Shown in pieces: positions 54,452 to 62,529 of a DNA stretch of 62,529 nucleotides. Every line of letters starts with the position of its first letter. Within the stretch, counting starts at the first letter, position 1. Source of the stretch: an uncultured Saprospiraceae bacterium (GTDB taxonomy: Bacteria; Bacteroidota; Bacteroidia; Chitinophagales; Saprospiraceae); contig CALFDU010000067.1 in assembly GCA_937950315.1 (NCBI GenBank), positions 1 to 62,529 of the forward strand, written 5' to 3'. The translations under genes and the position numbers were made by a program. Under the pieces are notes generated by a model. That model was not told the origin of the DNA, made no database searches, and worked only from the letters and a program-made list of their open reading frames with translations.

Positions 54452-55552
54452 TCAAAAAGAAAACACTTTCTCAACATGCAGAAAAGCAAACTCATTTGCA
54501 ATAGCGAGCGCATAGATGCCTGAATCTAATCGGAAACTTCCTGTCCATGTTTCTGAATTCCCAATGGTTAAATACTTGACAAGTTTGCCTGCTGCGTTGA
54601 AAACTTGAATTTTATATTCTTTATCATGTGCTAAGCCTTCAATGCTCACTTCAACTTGGCCTTGTTCAGAATTATACCATTTTATTTGTAGGTCATCCTC
54701 ATTTTCAATTTCTTCTAAATCTTCAACGGGGTAATAAAAGTCATACTTGAAAAACGAAGGTGCTCCTTGAAATCGATCTTGGTTGATTTGCTGAATCAAT
54801 TTTTCATCTTCATCGTAAGTAAAATTAAGTTTTGCTTCTATAAAATATTCATCATTTAGGGGATCATGCAGAATCATTGTATGGTCGATTAATAAGCTAT
54901 TGGCAGAATAATTCTTAATAAACCTCCTTCGAATTTTATTGTCAGAGGAATAAAATTCGAAACCCTCAATTTCACGACCCATTGAATCATATAAGAATGA
55001 TTGAGTGTAATTAATATTCTGTCCTCTGAATACTGTTATACTGTCAACCAAATTCTCTGAATTATAAATATGTTCATAGCTGTAGATAGCAGTAGGAAAC
55101 CATTCATTTTGGTCATTTTGTCCATTCAATGTGGCAGATTCTCTATAATTTCCAAATTCATCAAAGTCTCTATAAAAAACACCATATTGCTTGTTCCAAA
55201 TTTCTGGGTCCTCAGTACAGAAAAAACTGTAGCGACCTGTATTATTGAAATTTTCATCGTATTCATAAACGGTTTTGTAGCAAGTAGTTATTGACTCAAG
55301 AAGGTCACCATTATTATTAAAAATTTTGCGTGTGACCCCTTTGAATTCTCGCTTACCCAAAGTATCAATTTTGTAGTAATTTACCCTAACTTCATTTTGG
55401 GAGTAATATTCATAAGTGTGTGTTCCTGTTTGTTGCCATTCATCATCAATCAAAATAAAATTCACAATTGAATCTTGTTGAGTTTCTTGGCAAAGGCAAA
55501 CTTGTGAGAAAAGAAGAAAACAAGTTGCAATGGAAAGTTGTAGTATTTTCAT
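54452..55552 (-). CDS. T9SS-sorted (or divergent) secreted protein
   Basis: I start at 55552 (MKILQLSIATC), giving a signal peptide ending CQETQQ. The 366-residue protein has YD-rich repeats (VYEYDENFNNTG, IYSYEHIYN, SFLYDSMGREIEGFEFYSSDNK), as in RHS/YD-type or LVIVD-like surface proteins, and a C-terminal beta domain (GQVEVSIEGLAHDKEYKIQVFNAAGKL … GIYALAI) that looks like a T9SS domain lacking a YPNP motif. Its sorting is therefore uncertain. Confidence 0.6.
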   Translation of the reverse strand: MKILQLSIATCFLLFSQVCLCQETQQDSIVNFILIDDEWQQTGTHTYEYYSQNEVRVNYYKIDTLGKREFKGVTRKIFNNNGDLLESITTCYKTVYEYDENFNNTGRYSFFCTEDPEIWNKQYGVFYRDFDEFGNYRESATLNGQNDQNEWFPTAIYSYEHIYNSENLVDSITVFRGQNINYTQSFLYDSMGREIEGFEFYSSDNKIRRRFIKNYSANSLLIDHTMILHDPLNDEYFIEAKLNFTYDEDEKLIQQINQDRFQGAPSFFKYDFYYPVEDLEEIENEDDLQIKWYNSEQGQVEVSIEGLAHDKEYKIQVFNAAGKLVKYLTIGNSETWTGSFRLDSGIYALAIANEFAFLHVEKVFSF

Positions 55553-55667
55553 ATAGGTAAGATAATCAATTTTTTTTTGGGACACCACTTAATTGTTGCC
55601 ATCTTTGATAGGGTAACATACGATAGCATCTTCTATTCTTAAAAACATGAAGCGCAAGTCTGTTCGT

Positions 55668-56063
55668 CTACTTAAAGTCTTTTTCTTTTGTGAGCTTTCC
55701 TTCCTCATCATATACTTTCCAAATTCCTTTTTTCTTACCATGCTCAAAGACGCCTTCATCCCATAGTTGACCGTTTTTGTGGTATCGTTTCCACTCTCCG
55801 TGTTTGTTTTCATCATCATCGAAACCGCCTGTTGCTCTTGGTTCTCCATTTTTAAAATACCATTCCCAACGTCCAACAATCTTTCCATTTTTGTAATGAC
55901 CAGATGATTGCATTTGCCCGTTGTTTAAAAAGTACTTCCAAGCCCCTGATTTCTTTCCTTTGTCAAATTCACCTTGACAGGAGACATGGCCATTCTTAAA
56001 ATATAATTCGAATGGTCCATGCTTTGGCTTTCCATTTTCATCTGTTCCTGAAATATCTTTCAT
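55668..56063 (-). CDS. MORN-repeat protein (YwqK-like)
   Basis: The 131-residue protein consists of about five MORN-type repeats (GPFELYFKNGHVSCQGEFDKG, GAWKYFLNNGQMQSSGHYKNG, GRWEWYFKNGEPRATGGFDDD, GEWKRYHKNGQLWDEGVFEHG, GIWKVYDEEGKLTKEKDF). Similar proteins occur as cytoplasmic YwqK antitoxin partners or as surface repeats. There is no signal peptide here. No toxin gene is adjacent. Confidence 0.8.
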   Translation of the reverse strand: MKDISGTDENGKPKHGPFELYFKNGHVSCQGEFDKGKKSGAWKYFLNNGQMQSSGHYKNGKIVGRWEWYFKNGEPRATGGFDDDENKHGEWKRYHKNGQLWDEGVFEHGKKKGIWKVYDEEGKLTKEKDFK

Positions 56064-56257
56064 TTGTTTTGTTTTTTTAATTTGACAATAATTAGAAGTA
56101 GGATAGCGAGAGAGATATGTTTTGGTTTTTGGAATTCACAATTAAACCATCAGAATTTTTCTCTTTAACCCAGACGGTAGTCCTTTAATCCGCATAAATT
56201 CCCCAGGTTATCATCAACTTAATAACTTGTCGCTTATGACTTGACTAGCGGAAGCAT

Positions 56258-58135
56258 TTATTTCAAAATTATCTTATGGGTTGTAAAAGTATTATTCACC
56301 TTGTTGTCTATTTTTAAAAAATAAATCCCCGGATTAAAATGGCTACAATCAATGGTTGTTTTGCTAAATTGATTTTTAAATGATCTAATAGCTTGCCCGT
56401 TGTTATCATAAATAGTGATGTCACAGTTTGTGGACTTAGTTTCTATTTGTACTATTTCTTGTGTAGGATTAGGGAATATTTTTACTTCATTATTTTCATA
56501 TATATTTTCTTCCACTGTCGAAGTAAGCATGTCGTCAATGACGAATTCTAAAACACTAGTTGGACCTACCTGTACACAATCATTTTCTACCGCCGACATT
56601 TCCAAACGTTCGCTTGGTTCTTCGGTTAAATCCTGAATTATTTCTATGGCGTCCATTACAAATGAACTATTCGATGGTATAATTGTAAAACCATTACTTC
56701 GATCATAGTCTAGGCCATATTCAGCACTTCCGGTATATTCAAATTCTACCGCAACCGGTATCTCTATATTGGTGTTCCTCGTAATTTCAAAATCAATATA
56801 TTTATCTTCTTCAAGATAATTTAATTGATTGGTGGTTAAGCTGATTTCAGTTAGAGGAATGGTGGGAAAATATTCATAGGTAATATTTACGTTTTCTGGA
56901 TTTACTCCTGAGAAATAACCAGCATCATTTAGATTCACTATAAAAAAATTGCCTGTTATATTGCCCAAACCATCCGATGTAGGAAGATTTTCAAATAAAT
57001 TGAAAAACGGAATATCCTCATCATAGATGATGGCACAATCAGTGAAATTTAATCCTCCGAATCTTGGAACTTGATTATCGTAATCTGTTACTTCCAAAAA
57101 GATTGGATTGTTCAAATCAATCTTGTTATTTGACACATCCTTGAATACGCAATTTGTGAAATTCAAATCAAAACTTTCAACGGTTTTGGAAGCGTACACG
57201 GCCGACCATTGACTACTTTTGATGTAGCAGTTTTTAAAATGTACAAATCCATCTACGCCATTTGTCCCATTATCAGTTGCCGCAATTTCTGCAAAATCAA
57301 ATGTGTTAGAGGGGTGATGGTTGTTTGCCATATAAGTGTTTTCTATTGTGATAGAAACATCCATGGAGTTATCCTGCATCATAAAAAGTGCAAGCTGAAT
57401 AGCATTTCCAAAGTTGTTAAAAATCCTACAGTCTTTAATAAGAATATTCTCAAGCCTCTCTTCTGGTATATCGGGTTCTATATCAATGCCATCTTCTGGT
57501 AGTGTACCATTTGTTTCCGAAAATTCACAATTAAGTATTGTCAAATCCTTGGCGGAAGTGATGGACAATCCTTGTCTATAATTGTTGGAAAACCTGCAAT
57601 TTTTAATGATTATATTTTCACAATAATTTTTCAAACTGTTGGGTTGAAAACTTCGCGTAACCAATATTCCATCCCCTCCAGTATCTAAAATAGTAAGGCC
57701 TTCAATGATAATATTTGTTCCCGAATTTAGGCTAATGCCATGACGAAATTCACTATCTGCTAAATCAATATATTCTTGCTTGTTCATGATGAATGTTGCA
57801 TCATAACCAATTATTTTGATATTAGATTTATCATTAACATTGATTAGTGATTCAAAAATATCGAATTCTCCGGCCAATGCACGAAGTACAACCCCTTCTT
57901 CGAAGATTATGGTTATGTCATCCCTTTCGATTCTTAATGGACCTGTATTCCAATCCATACCTACATGATCAATAACAATGGTATCTTCTGTAGTTTCTTG
58001 AAACGCATATTGCAAAAAGGAAGTGCTTTCTATTGGATCAAACCCGATTTCAGTCGAAACAATGATTTTGCTAGCATGTAAAATTGTGAAATGCATTCCA
58101 ATAAAAAGTATGCTTAGAACTATAACTTTTTTCAT
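56258..58135 (-). CDS. T9SS-secreted parallel beta-helix protein
   Basis: The 625-residue protein has a signal peptide (1–21) and a right-handed beta-helix from about 60 to 350: repeated strands (NIIIEGLTIL, NIIIKNCRFSNNYRQGLSIT, DLTILNCEFSETNG, NILIKDCRIFNNFGNAIQLA), the fold of pectate lyases and polysaccharide lyases. A calx-beta-like part follows, then a T9SS sorting domain (VKIFPNPTQEIVQIET … GIYFLKIDNK). It probably acts on a polysaccharide outside the cell. Confidence 0.78.
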   Translation of the reverse strand: MKKVIVLSILFIGMHFTILHASKIIVSTEIGFDPIESTSFLQYAFQETTEDTIVIDHVGMDWNTGPLRIERDDITIIFEEGVVLRALAGEFDIFESLINVNDKSNIKIIGYDATFIMNKQEYIDLADSEFRHGISLNSGTNIIIEGLTILDTGGDGILVTRSFQPNSLKNYCENIIIKNCRFSNNYRQGLSITSAKDLTILNCEFSETNGTLPEDGIDIEPDIPEERLENILIKDCRIFNNFGNAIQLALFMMQDNSMDVSITIENTYMANNHHPSNTFDFAEIAATDNGTNGVDGFVHFKNCYIKSSQWSAVYASKTVESFDLNFTNCVFKDVSNNKIDLNNPIFLEVTDYDNQVPRFGGLNFTDCAIIYDEDIPFFNLFENLPTSDGLGNITGNFFIVNLNDAGYFSGVNPENVNITYEYFPTIPLTEISLTTNQLNYLEEDKYIDFEITRNTNIEIPVAVEFEYTGSAEYGLDYDRSNGFTIIPSNSSFVMDAIEIIQDLTEEPSERLEMSAVENDCVQVGPTSVLEFVIDDMLTSTVEENIYENNEVKIFPNPTQEIVQIETKSTNCDITIYDNNGQAIRSFKNQFSKTTIDCSHFNPGIYFLKIDNKVNNTFTTHKIILK

Positions 58136-58365
58136 TTCTAAAAATTTATTGATGAAATAGTGTATGACGTAGAAGTCATAATCAATAAACGAATTCTTTA
58201 TCGAGATTCTAATTTAATAAACCTATTACTTTTGGTATATGCTATTGTGTATAATTTTTTGTTGCTGATTTCTTTTCTCACCAATCAGAACTCAATTTTC
58301 AACCCTTGATAAACATCAGCTTTTATATGCTTTCCCAAATTAATATTTGTAATTGATAATAAACT

Positions 58366-59310
58366 TTACGGTAATATAATTTTTGCTGTTCCTCTTCTAT
58401 GATTGTTTGAAAGACTAAGTATATAAATTCCAGTTGGAAAAGCACTCGTGTTAATTTCTAAGCTTGTTCCCGAATGTAGTTTGTTTTCATAAAGTAGAAT
58501 TCCCGTTGAATTATGTAGAGATAAGTTTAAGTTTTTTGAATGTGATGCCGAATGAATGGCTAATATATTATCCTGAGTATTTATTATTTCAATTCCCAAA
58601 TCTGTCAAATCTTCAATGCTGCCTGATAGTAGTGTGATAGGAAAGATGGCAAGTCCAAGTTCAACACCATATTGCGAAGCGAAATCTTTGATACTTCCAT
58701 CTTCGTTAATAGTAAAGCATCGGCTTCCTCCACCTAAATATTCCCCATCTCCAGTAGCTCGAAAAGCTATTTTTGCATTCGTTTCATAATCATATTTTAT
58801 TCCTATATTAAATTGAAATGATCCAATATTTCCAACATTTTCTCCAGTCATATCTATTCTGAAATTGTATTTAGCAACTTCATTGTTCGAAATTGGGATT
58901 GATTCTTCTGATATATCAGAAAATGAAAACTTTCTCTCCCAGATTGGTGACCAATTGCTATTACTAACTCTTTCAATATAAACGATAAAAGAGTCTTGTT
59001 TGGAATAATCACTAATTACTATATCCATTAAAACCTCAACCAATTCTGTTACTGGTGAGGCATGCATTTCAGAATCAAAAAACATGAATTTGCCTTGAGA
59101 TAAATCATCTCCTTTTCCAGTAATGGCACCCGTGCCTGATTCATCTAGGAATACCTCTGAAATAGTAGCATTTTGATAATGTACAATAAGAGTGTCTTGA
59201 GCGGATATTGATGTGGGGTAGGATAGATTAAGAAAAAGTATTATCGCAGAAAATTGAATGAAGCTTTTTGTGATGAATTGGTTAATGATTTTAGGAAGTA
59301 ATTCTTTCAT
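58366..59310 (-). CDS. T9SS-sorted secreted protein
   Basis: The 314-residue protein has an N-terminal hydrophobic segment (about 17–38, ending SAQD) and a single beta-sandwich-like domain (VHYQNATISEVFLDESGTGAIT … NFRIDMTGENVGNIGSFQFNIGIKYD), then a T9SS-type end (NLSLHNSTGILLYENKLH … GIYILSLSNNHRRGTAKI) without the usual YPNP. The function is unknown. Confidence 0.65.
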   Translation of the reverse strand: MKELLPKIINQFITKSFIQFSAIILFLNLSYPTSISAQDTLIVHYQNATISEVFLDESGTGAITGKGDDLSQGKFMFFDSEMHASPVTELVEVLMDIVISDYSKQDSFIVYIERVSNSNWSPIWERKFSFSDISEESIPISNNEVAKYNFRIDMTGENVGNIGSFQFNIGIKYDYETNAKIAFRATGDGEYLGGGSRCFTINEDGSIKDFASQYGVELGLAIFPITLLSGSIEDLTDLGIEIINTQDNILAIHSASHSKNLNLSLHNSTGILLYENKLHSGTSLEINTSAFPTGIYILSLSNNHRRGTAKIILP

Positions 59311-59688
59311 GATTTTTCATTTAAAATTATTGACAAGTTGTTTATAATTATAGCTCCAATTATTTCGCTCTAATTTCTATAATGACCCGAATAGCCATTA
59401 ACAAAATAGCATTTTAATCTTCCTTTTCCGTAGGATGCGTTGCTTAGTCTTAATAAATTTTTTCTAGGCGCCTTCAGCAACTACTGATTACTTCAAGTCT
59501 TATGTTTAATTACCAACCAACTACCTTTACCATTGCCGTCATGAGTAATATTTCATTGAGGAACAATTCACTTATTACTAGGCCAGCGCAAATTTTAAAT
59601 AACTTTTAAAAATTAAAACCCGACCTAGTTCTCTTCGTTATGAAATATTCACTAACTTTCAACATACTATTTGTCATTAACCAATATT
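59311..59688. other. Gene-free stretch
   Basis: About 380 bp between divergent genes, presumably holding both promoters. I see no repeat copy, hairpin with T-run, or known motif. Confidence 0.4.
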
Positions 59689-59892
59689 ATGAACGTTCCA
59701 CTTATATTTATCAAATACCGAGCTACTTTAATGATCGCTGTCGTTTTAATTGTAAATCCTATCGGCAATTTTCTTAAGTACGATGATATTAATCCTTGGA
59801 CTTATTTTTCTTCTTTTGTTCCTATCTGGGTAGTGTCGATAATTGTGATTTCTCTTTTGGAGAAAGGCTTGCATGAGTCTGGGAAAAAATAG
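59689..59892 (+). CDS. Small two-helix membrane protein
   Basis: From ATG 59689 the product is 67 residues (MNVPLIFIKYRATLMIAVVL…), with hydrophobic segments about 13–26 and 43–57 and a basic C-terminal tail (EKGLHESGKK). A longer TTG start is possible but adds unlikely sequence. No family is recognised. Confidence 0.5.
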   Translation: MNVPLIFIKYRATLMIAVVLIVNPIGNFLKYDDINPWTYFSSFVPIWVVSIIVISLLEKGLHESGKK

Positions 59893-60169
59893 GAGAGTTA
59901 AATTTGAAAAGTCTGATGTTTGTATCTCTTGTTGGAGGAAGTTTAGGTAATTTATAGAGTGTTTCTTGTCTCATGTCCTTTTGTTTTGGGACAAATATTC
60001 GAAAATTGGTACACGTTTAATGTATTGTGGTGTTATTTGGTGTGAATTGGTAAATGATGTTGAATTTCTATGCAGTCTGACGGATGGCTGAAAACAGTGT
60101 CATTTAGTGAAAAAGATGTTCTTGATTTACATCAAATATTTTTTCAGTTATCCAAAACCTAACTTTCTG

Positions 60170-61078
60170 CTACTCTAGTTTAAAAAACTTAAAGGTATCT
60201 GTTCTGTTTATGAGTAAGAAATACATTCCATTTGTTAGATGTGAAATGTCAATCGATGCAGATTCTGAAATATTATTTTCTAAATGTACATTTCCAGCGA
60301 TATCAATAATTTGAATATTTGATTTCAAAGGGAATGGTAATTCAATATTTAAAACGGAGTGCGAAGGATTCGGGTAGAATGAAATTTCAAATTCGTCATT
60401 AAAATTGAGTGATGTCGTTTTTTTACATTCGTAATCAAACATACTATATAGATCCACGCCTAGCGTAAATCTATTATCAAGTTGAACGTTTCCAAGAATT
60501 TCATTTGTAAAACATCTCAATACACCACCTTCAGGAGAACCTTCCTCTACGTCAAATGGATCTAGGTATAAATACTTCGCACCTATAAATTCATAAATAG
60601 TGTCAACAAAAGTTCGTTCATTGCCACCCACAACTCTTTTATATAAAAGAGATTGTGTTTTTATCTCAACATTATTGATCGTTGAGCTAAAAATATCTAA
60701 CACTTCAATTTCTATAGAATCTACCAATGTTGAGTCTTCATAGATCTTCCATTTATCGCCTGGTTCAGCAATAAAATTAAATAGGGTGTCAATGTAGAAA
60801 CCATCATTGGAGTATTTGACTATACCATTGTTATCCGTCAAGTATATCGATCCAATTTCAAAACGGACTGTATCTTGATCTATCAAGCGGGTAATCGTTT
60901 TCAAGTACTTGCCAAATATTTCATCATTTATAATGGTGTCTTTCTCATAGTCTATTTGAATTATCCCATTGGGTTCACTATTGAAAATCCATTCTGAATC
61001 CTCTCCTGCAAACCCTTGCCCAAAGCTTAAGTTGAAACTTAAAACAAAGGAAAAAATGAGAATTCTAGATAGTAACAT
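60170..61078 (-). CDS. T9SS-sorted secreted protein, paralogue family A
   Basis: The 302-residue protein has a signal peptide (1–20) and the EWIFNSEPNGIIQIDYEKDTIINDEIFGKYLK…YIDTLFNFIAEPGDKW layout, comparable to the proteins at 22849 and 45501. A T9SS sorting domain ends it (EISFYPNPSHSVLNIELP … GMYFLLINRT). The function is unknown. Confidence 0.75.
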   Translation of the reverse strand: MLLSRILIFSFVLSFNLSFGQGFAGEDSEWIFNSEPNGIIQIDYEKDTIINDEIFGKYLKTITRLIDQDTVRFEIGSIYLTDNNGIVKYSNDGFYIDTLFNFIAEPGDKWKIYEDSTLVDSIEIEVLDIFSSTINNVEIKTQSLLYKRVVGGNERTFVDTIYEFIGAKYLYLDPFDVEEGSPEGGVLRCFTNEILGNVQLDNRFTLGVDLYSMFDYECKKTTSLNFNDEFEISFYPNPSHSVLNIELPFPLKSNIQIIDIAGNVHLENNISESASIDISHLTNGMYFLLINRTDTFKFFKLE

Positions 61079-61201
61079 GAATTGTTAGTTTTGTGTGTAA
61101 GTGACTAATATTTGTAATTTTCCTTTTGAAAAGATGCTTTTTCTCAGGCTTGATGAAATATTGGTTACTCAGTGAAAGTGAAATCATGAATTGCTGAATT
61201 A

Positions 61202-62509
61202 CTAATTAGAGCTAGCATTCTCATCAATATGTTTTATCTGCCGCATTTTCATTTTTTCGATATTTTTTTCGGGATTATCTTCAAGTAATAGAATACCATA
61301 TAATTCATAAAATTTTGGAATGATTTTATCTCTGCCAGCAGAAATCAGTGAACCGTAAGATTTTATCTTTTCTTCAATTTTTTTGATGTTGTAGTCTCTT
61401 TGTAAGTTTCTTATTGATTCAAGTTTTGTTTCTTGTTTTGGATCAAGTTGAATTGAACTAAATTCATTTTTATTTAAGTCTATATCTTTTAAACTATCTG
61501 GCGATGGACTTATGTCAAATGAGCTAAGCCGAATGATACTTAGTTTTAATTGATTTGGTATCTGTGATCCATATTTATCTTTATGCTTTTGTTTTTTTAC
61601 AGATATTTTATAGTCAAGTTCTTTGTCATATCTCTCTTTCAATCGTTCAATGTTGTTAATGTCCGTTTCACTGGCGGAGTCCAAAAGTTGATTTCTAATA
61701 GCACATTTTATGGGTAGAATATTTTCTATTTGAAATTTTATCCAATCTTCAATTTCTGAAATCTTATCTTGTGAATTAACATCTTCTTCAATCAGATGCT
61801 CAAGGTGATTTTCTTTCTTCTGTTCTTGTTCTTTTGAGTAGAGTGCAAATTGATCCTGAGTTAGAATCTCTTTAAATTCTTGATTAATTTGGAGCGGATT
61901 ATAATTTTTGTAACCGTTCTTTCTTCGATCCTTCTTTTCTAATTCTTCAAGAACTGATATTTTTGATGCTTGGTCATCCGTTAAATTTAAATATGCATAT
62001 TGTCTTTTTGTCGATTCAATGAGATTTCTACTTCTTCGATGCAATTGATATTCAAAAATTTTTCTCAACTCTTTCAATTGATCATTGCTAAGAGATTCAT
62101 TTAGTGCCTTCAATATTGATTCTTGTTGCTCATTCAAATCCATTATTCTCTTTCTGAAAGAATTCTTTCTTTTAAGCAGGATTTGTATTTGAGTATTTGT
62201 CAGATTGACACCTTTGTATTCAGTTCTTAAGTGTTTCAATTTTCTTTCTTCCTCTTTCTTTTCTCTTATCTTGACTTGTGACTTTGCTTCTAATCTTTTG
62301 GACCTGTATTTATTCACTTGTTCCTGAGTTAATACAAGTAATGCTTTGCGCAAATATTTAAATTTTAAAAGTTGATCTTTAACGGGCAGAGATTTAGGGA
62401 TGTGGTATTCTCTCATGAATTCTTGAAATACCAAATCTATCTTCTTTGATTGAATTTCTGAAAGTCCCAATTCATATTGACGTTCTAATGATTTTGCTAT
62501 TTCGTCCAT
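61202..62509 (-). CDS. Soluble helical protein with repeated LTxxQ motifs
   Basis: The 435-residue Lys/Glu-rich protein has no signal peptide. It carries seven or so LTxxQ-like motifs at irregular intervals (LTQEQVNKY, LTNTQIQIL, LNEQQESIL, LSNDQLKEL, LTDDQASKI, LTQDQFALY, LDPKQETKL). LTxxQ is the hallmark of Spy/CpxP periplasmic chaperones and related metal-resistance proteins, which have only one or two. The segments between are long charged helices. The function is unknown; the start at 62509 follows TATAACAAAATG and lies 20 bp from the window end. Confidence 0.6.
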   Translation of the reverse strand: MDEIAKSLERQYELGLSEIQSKKIDLVFQEFMREYHIPKSLPVKDQLLKFKYLRKALLVLTQEQVNKYRSKRLEAKSQVKIREKKEEERKLKHLRTEYKGVNLTNTQIQILLKRKNSFRKRIMDLNEQQESILKALNESLSNDQLKELRKIFEYQLHRRSRNLIESTKRQYAYLNLTDDQASKISVLEELEKKDRRKNGYKNYNPLQINQEFKEILTQDQFALYSKEQEQKKENHLEHLIEEDVNSQDKISEIEDWIKFQIENILPIKCAIRNQLLDSASETDINNIERLKERYDKELDYKISVKKQKHKDKYGSQIPNQLKLSIIRLSSFDISPSPDSLKDIDLNKNEFSSIQLDPKQETKLESIRNLQRDYNIKKIEEKIKSYGSLISAGRDKIIPKFYELYGILLLEDNPEKNIEKMKMRQIKHIDENASSN

Positions 62510-62529
62510 TTTTTCATTTTGTTATAGCT

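Noticed and set aside
55589-55888. A 99-codon frame overlapping the MORN-repeat gene.
   Set aside because: It is an alternative frame of the MORN gene, which has the clear repeat pattern in the other frame.

Overview
The window looks like chromosome from a low-GC member of the Bacteroidota, most likely a marine or saprospiral/flavobacterial-type lineage. The evidence is about ten proteins with a signal peptide and a C-terminal type IX secretion (T9SS) sorting domain (YPNP…G…YxLxI…K), many Cys-anchored lipoproteins, promoters of the TAnnTTTG type, and A/T-rich leaders. I saw no tRNA, rRNA or CRISPR array.

Region 1 (1–27.3 kb) is an accessory region, nearly all on the minus strand. Its single genes or small operons are: a TlpA-like thioredoxin, a type II restriction-modification pair (XamI-like), a GNAT/DUF1778 toxin-antitoxin pair, lipoproteins, two secreted glycoside-hydrolase-like proteins, a flavin amine oxidase next to a Crp-type regulator, a BspA-type repeat protein, SRPBCC and DinB proteins, an aspartyl protease, a bactofilin-like protein and an ATP-grasp ligase. 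Between them lies a family of imperfect repeats, full length roughly 270–410 bp, all in the same orientation. Each has two hairpins near its head and a conserved tail ending CTCGATTA. Several minus-strand genes stop 10–16 bp from that tail. One hairpin is kept by compensating changes among copies. The layout resembles a gene-cassette array, but I found no canonical attC core pair and no integrase. I regard this as the best candidate for an undescribed system here.

Region 2 (27.3–45.4 kb) starts with a lipoprotein gene split by a frameshift exactly at an A_AAA_AAG slippery heptamer. It continues on the plus strand with a 1742-residue T9SS adhesin (P-domain-like start, about ten 77-residue Ig-like repeats) and a tight three-gene operon: a predicted outer-membrane barrel, a 2279-residue surface protein and a 689-residue fibronectin-type protein. 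The adhesin gene and the operon share the same palindrome-plus-promoter module, which suggests co-regulation.

Region 3 (45.5–62.5 kb) is again mostly minus strand. It holds further T9SS proteins, small membrane and barrel proteins, a methyltransferase gene broken by one amber codon, and a metabolic or stress-like run (two SnoaL proteins, an AraC regulator, an O-methyltransferase, an FMN reductase, an LCM-type methyltransferase). It ends with a MORN-repeat protein, a beta-helix protein and a soluble protein with several LTxxQ motifs. Only faint pieces of the repeat family extend here.
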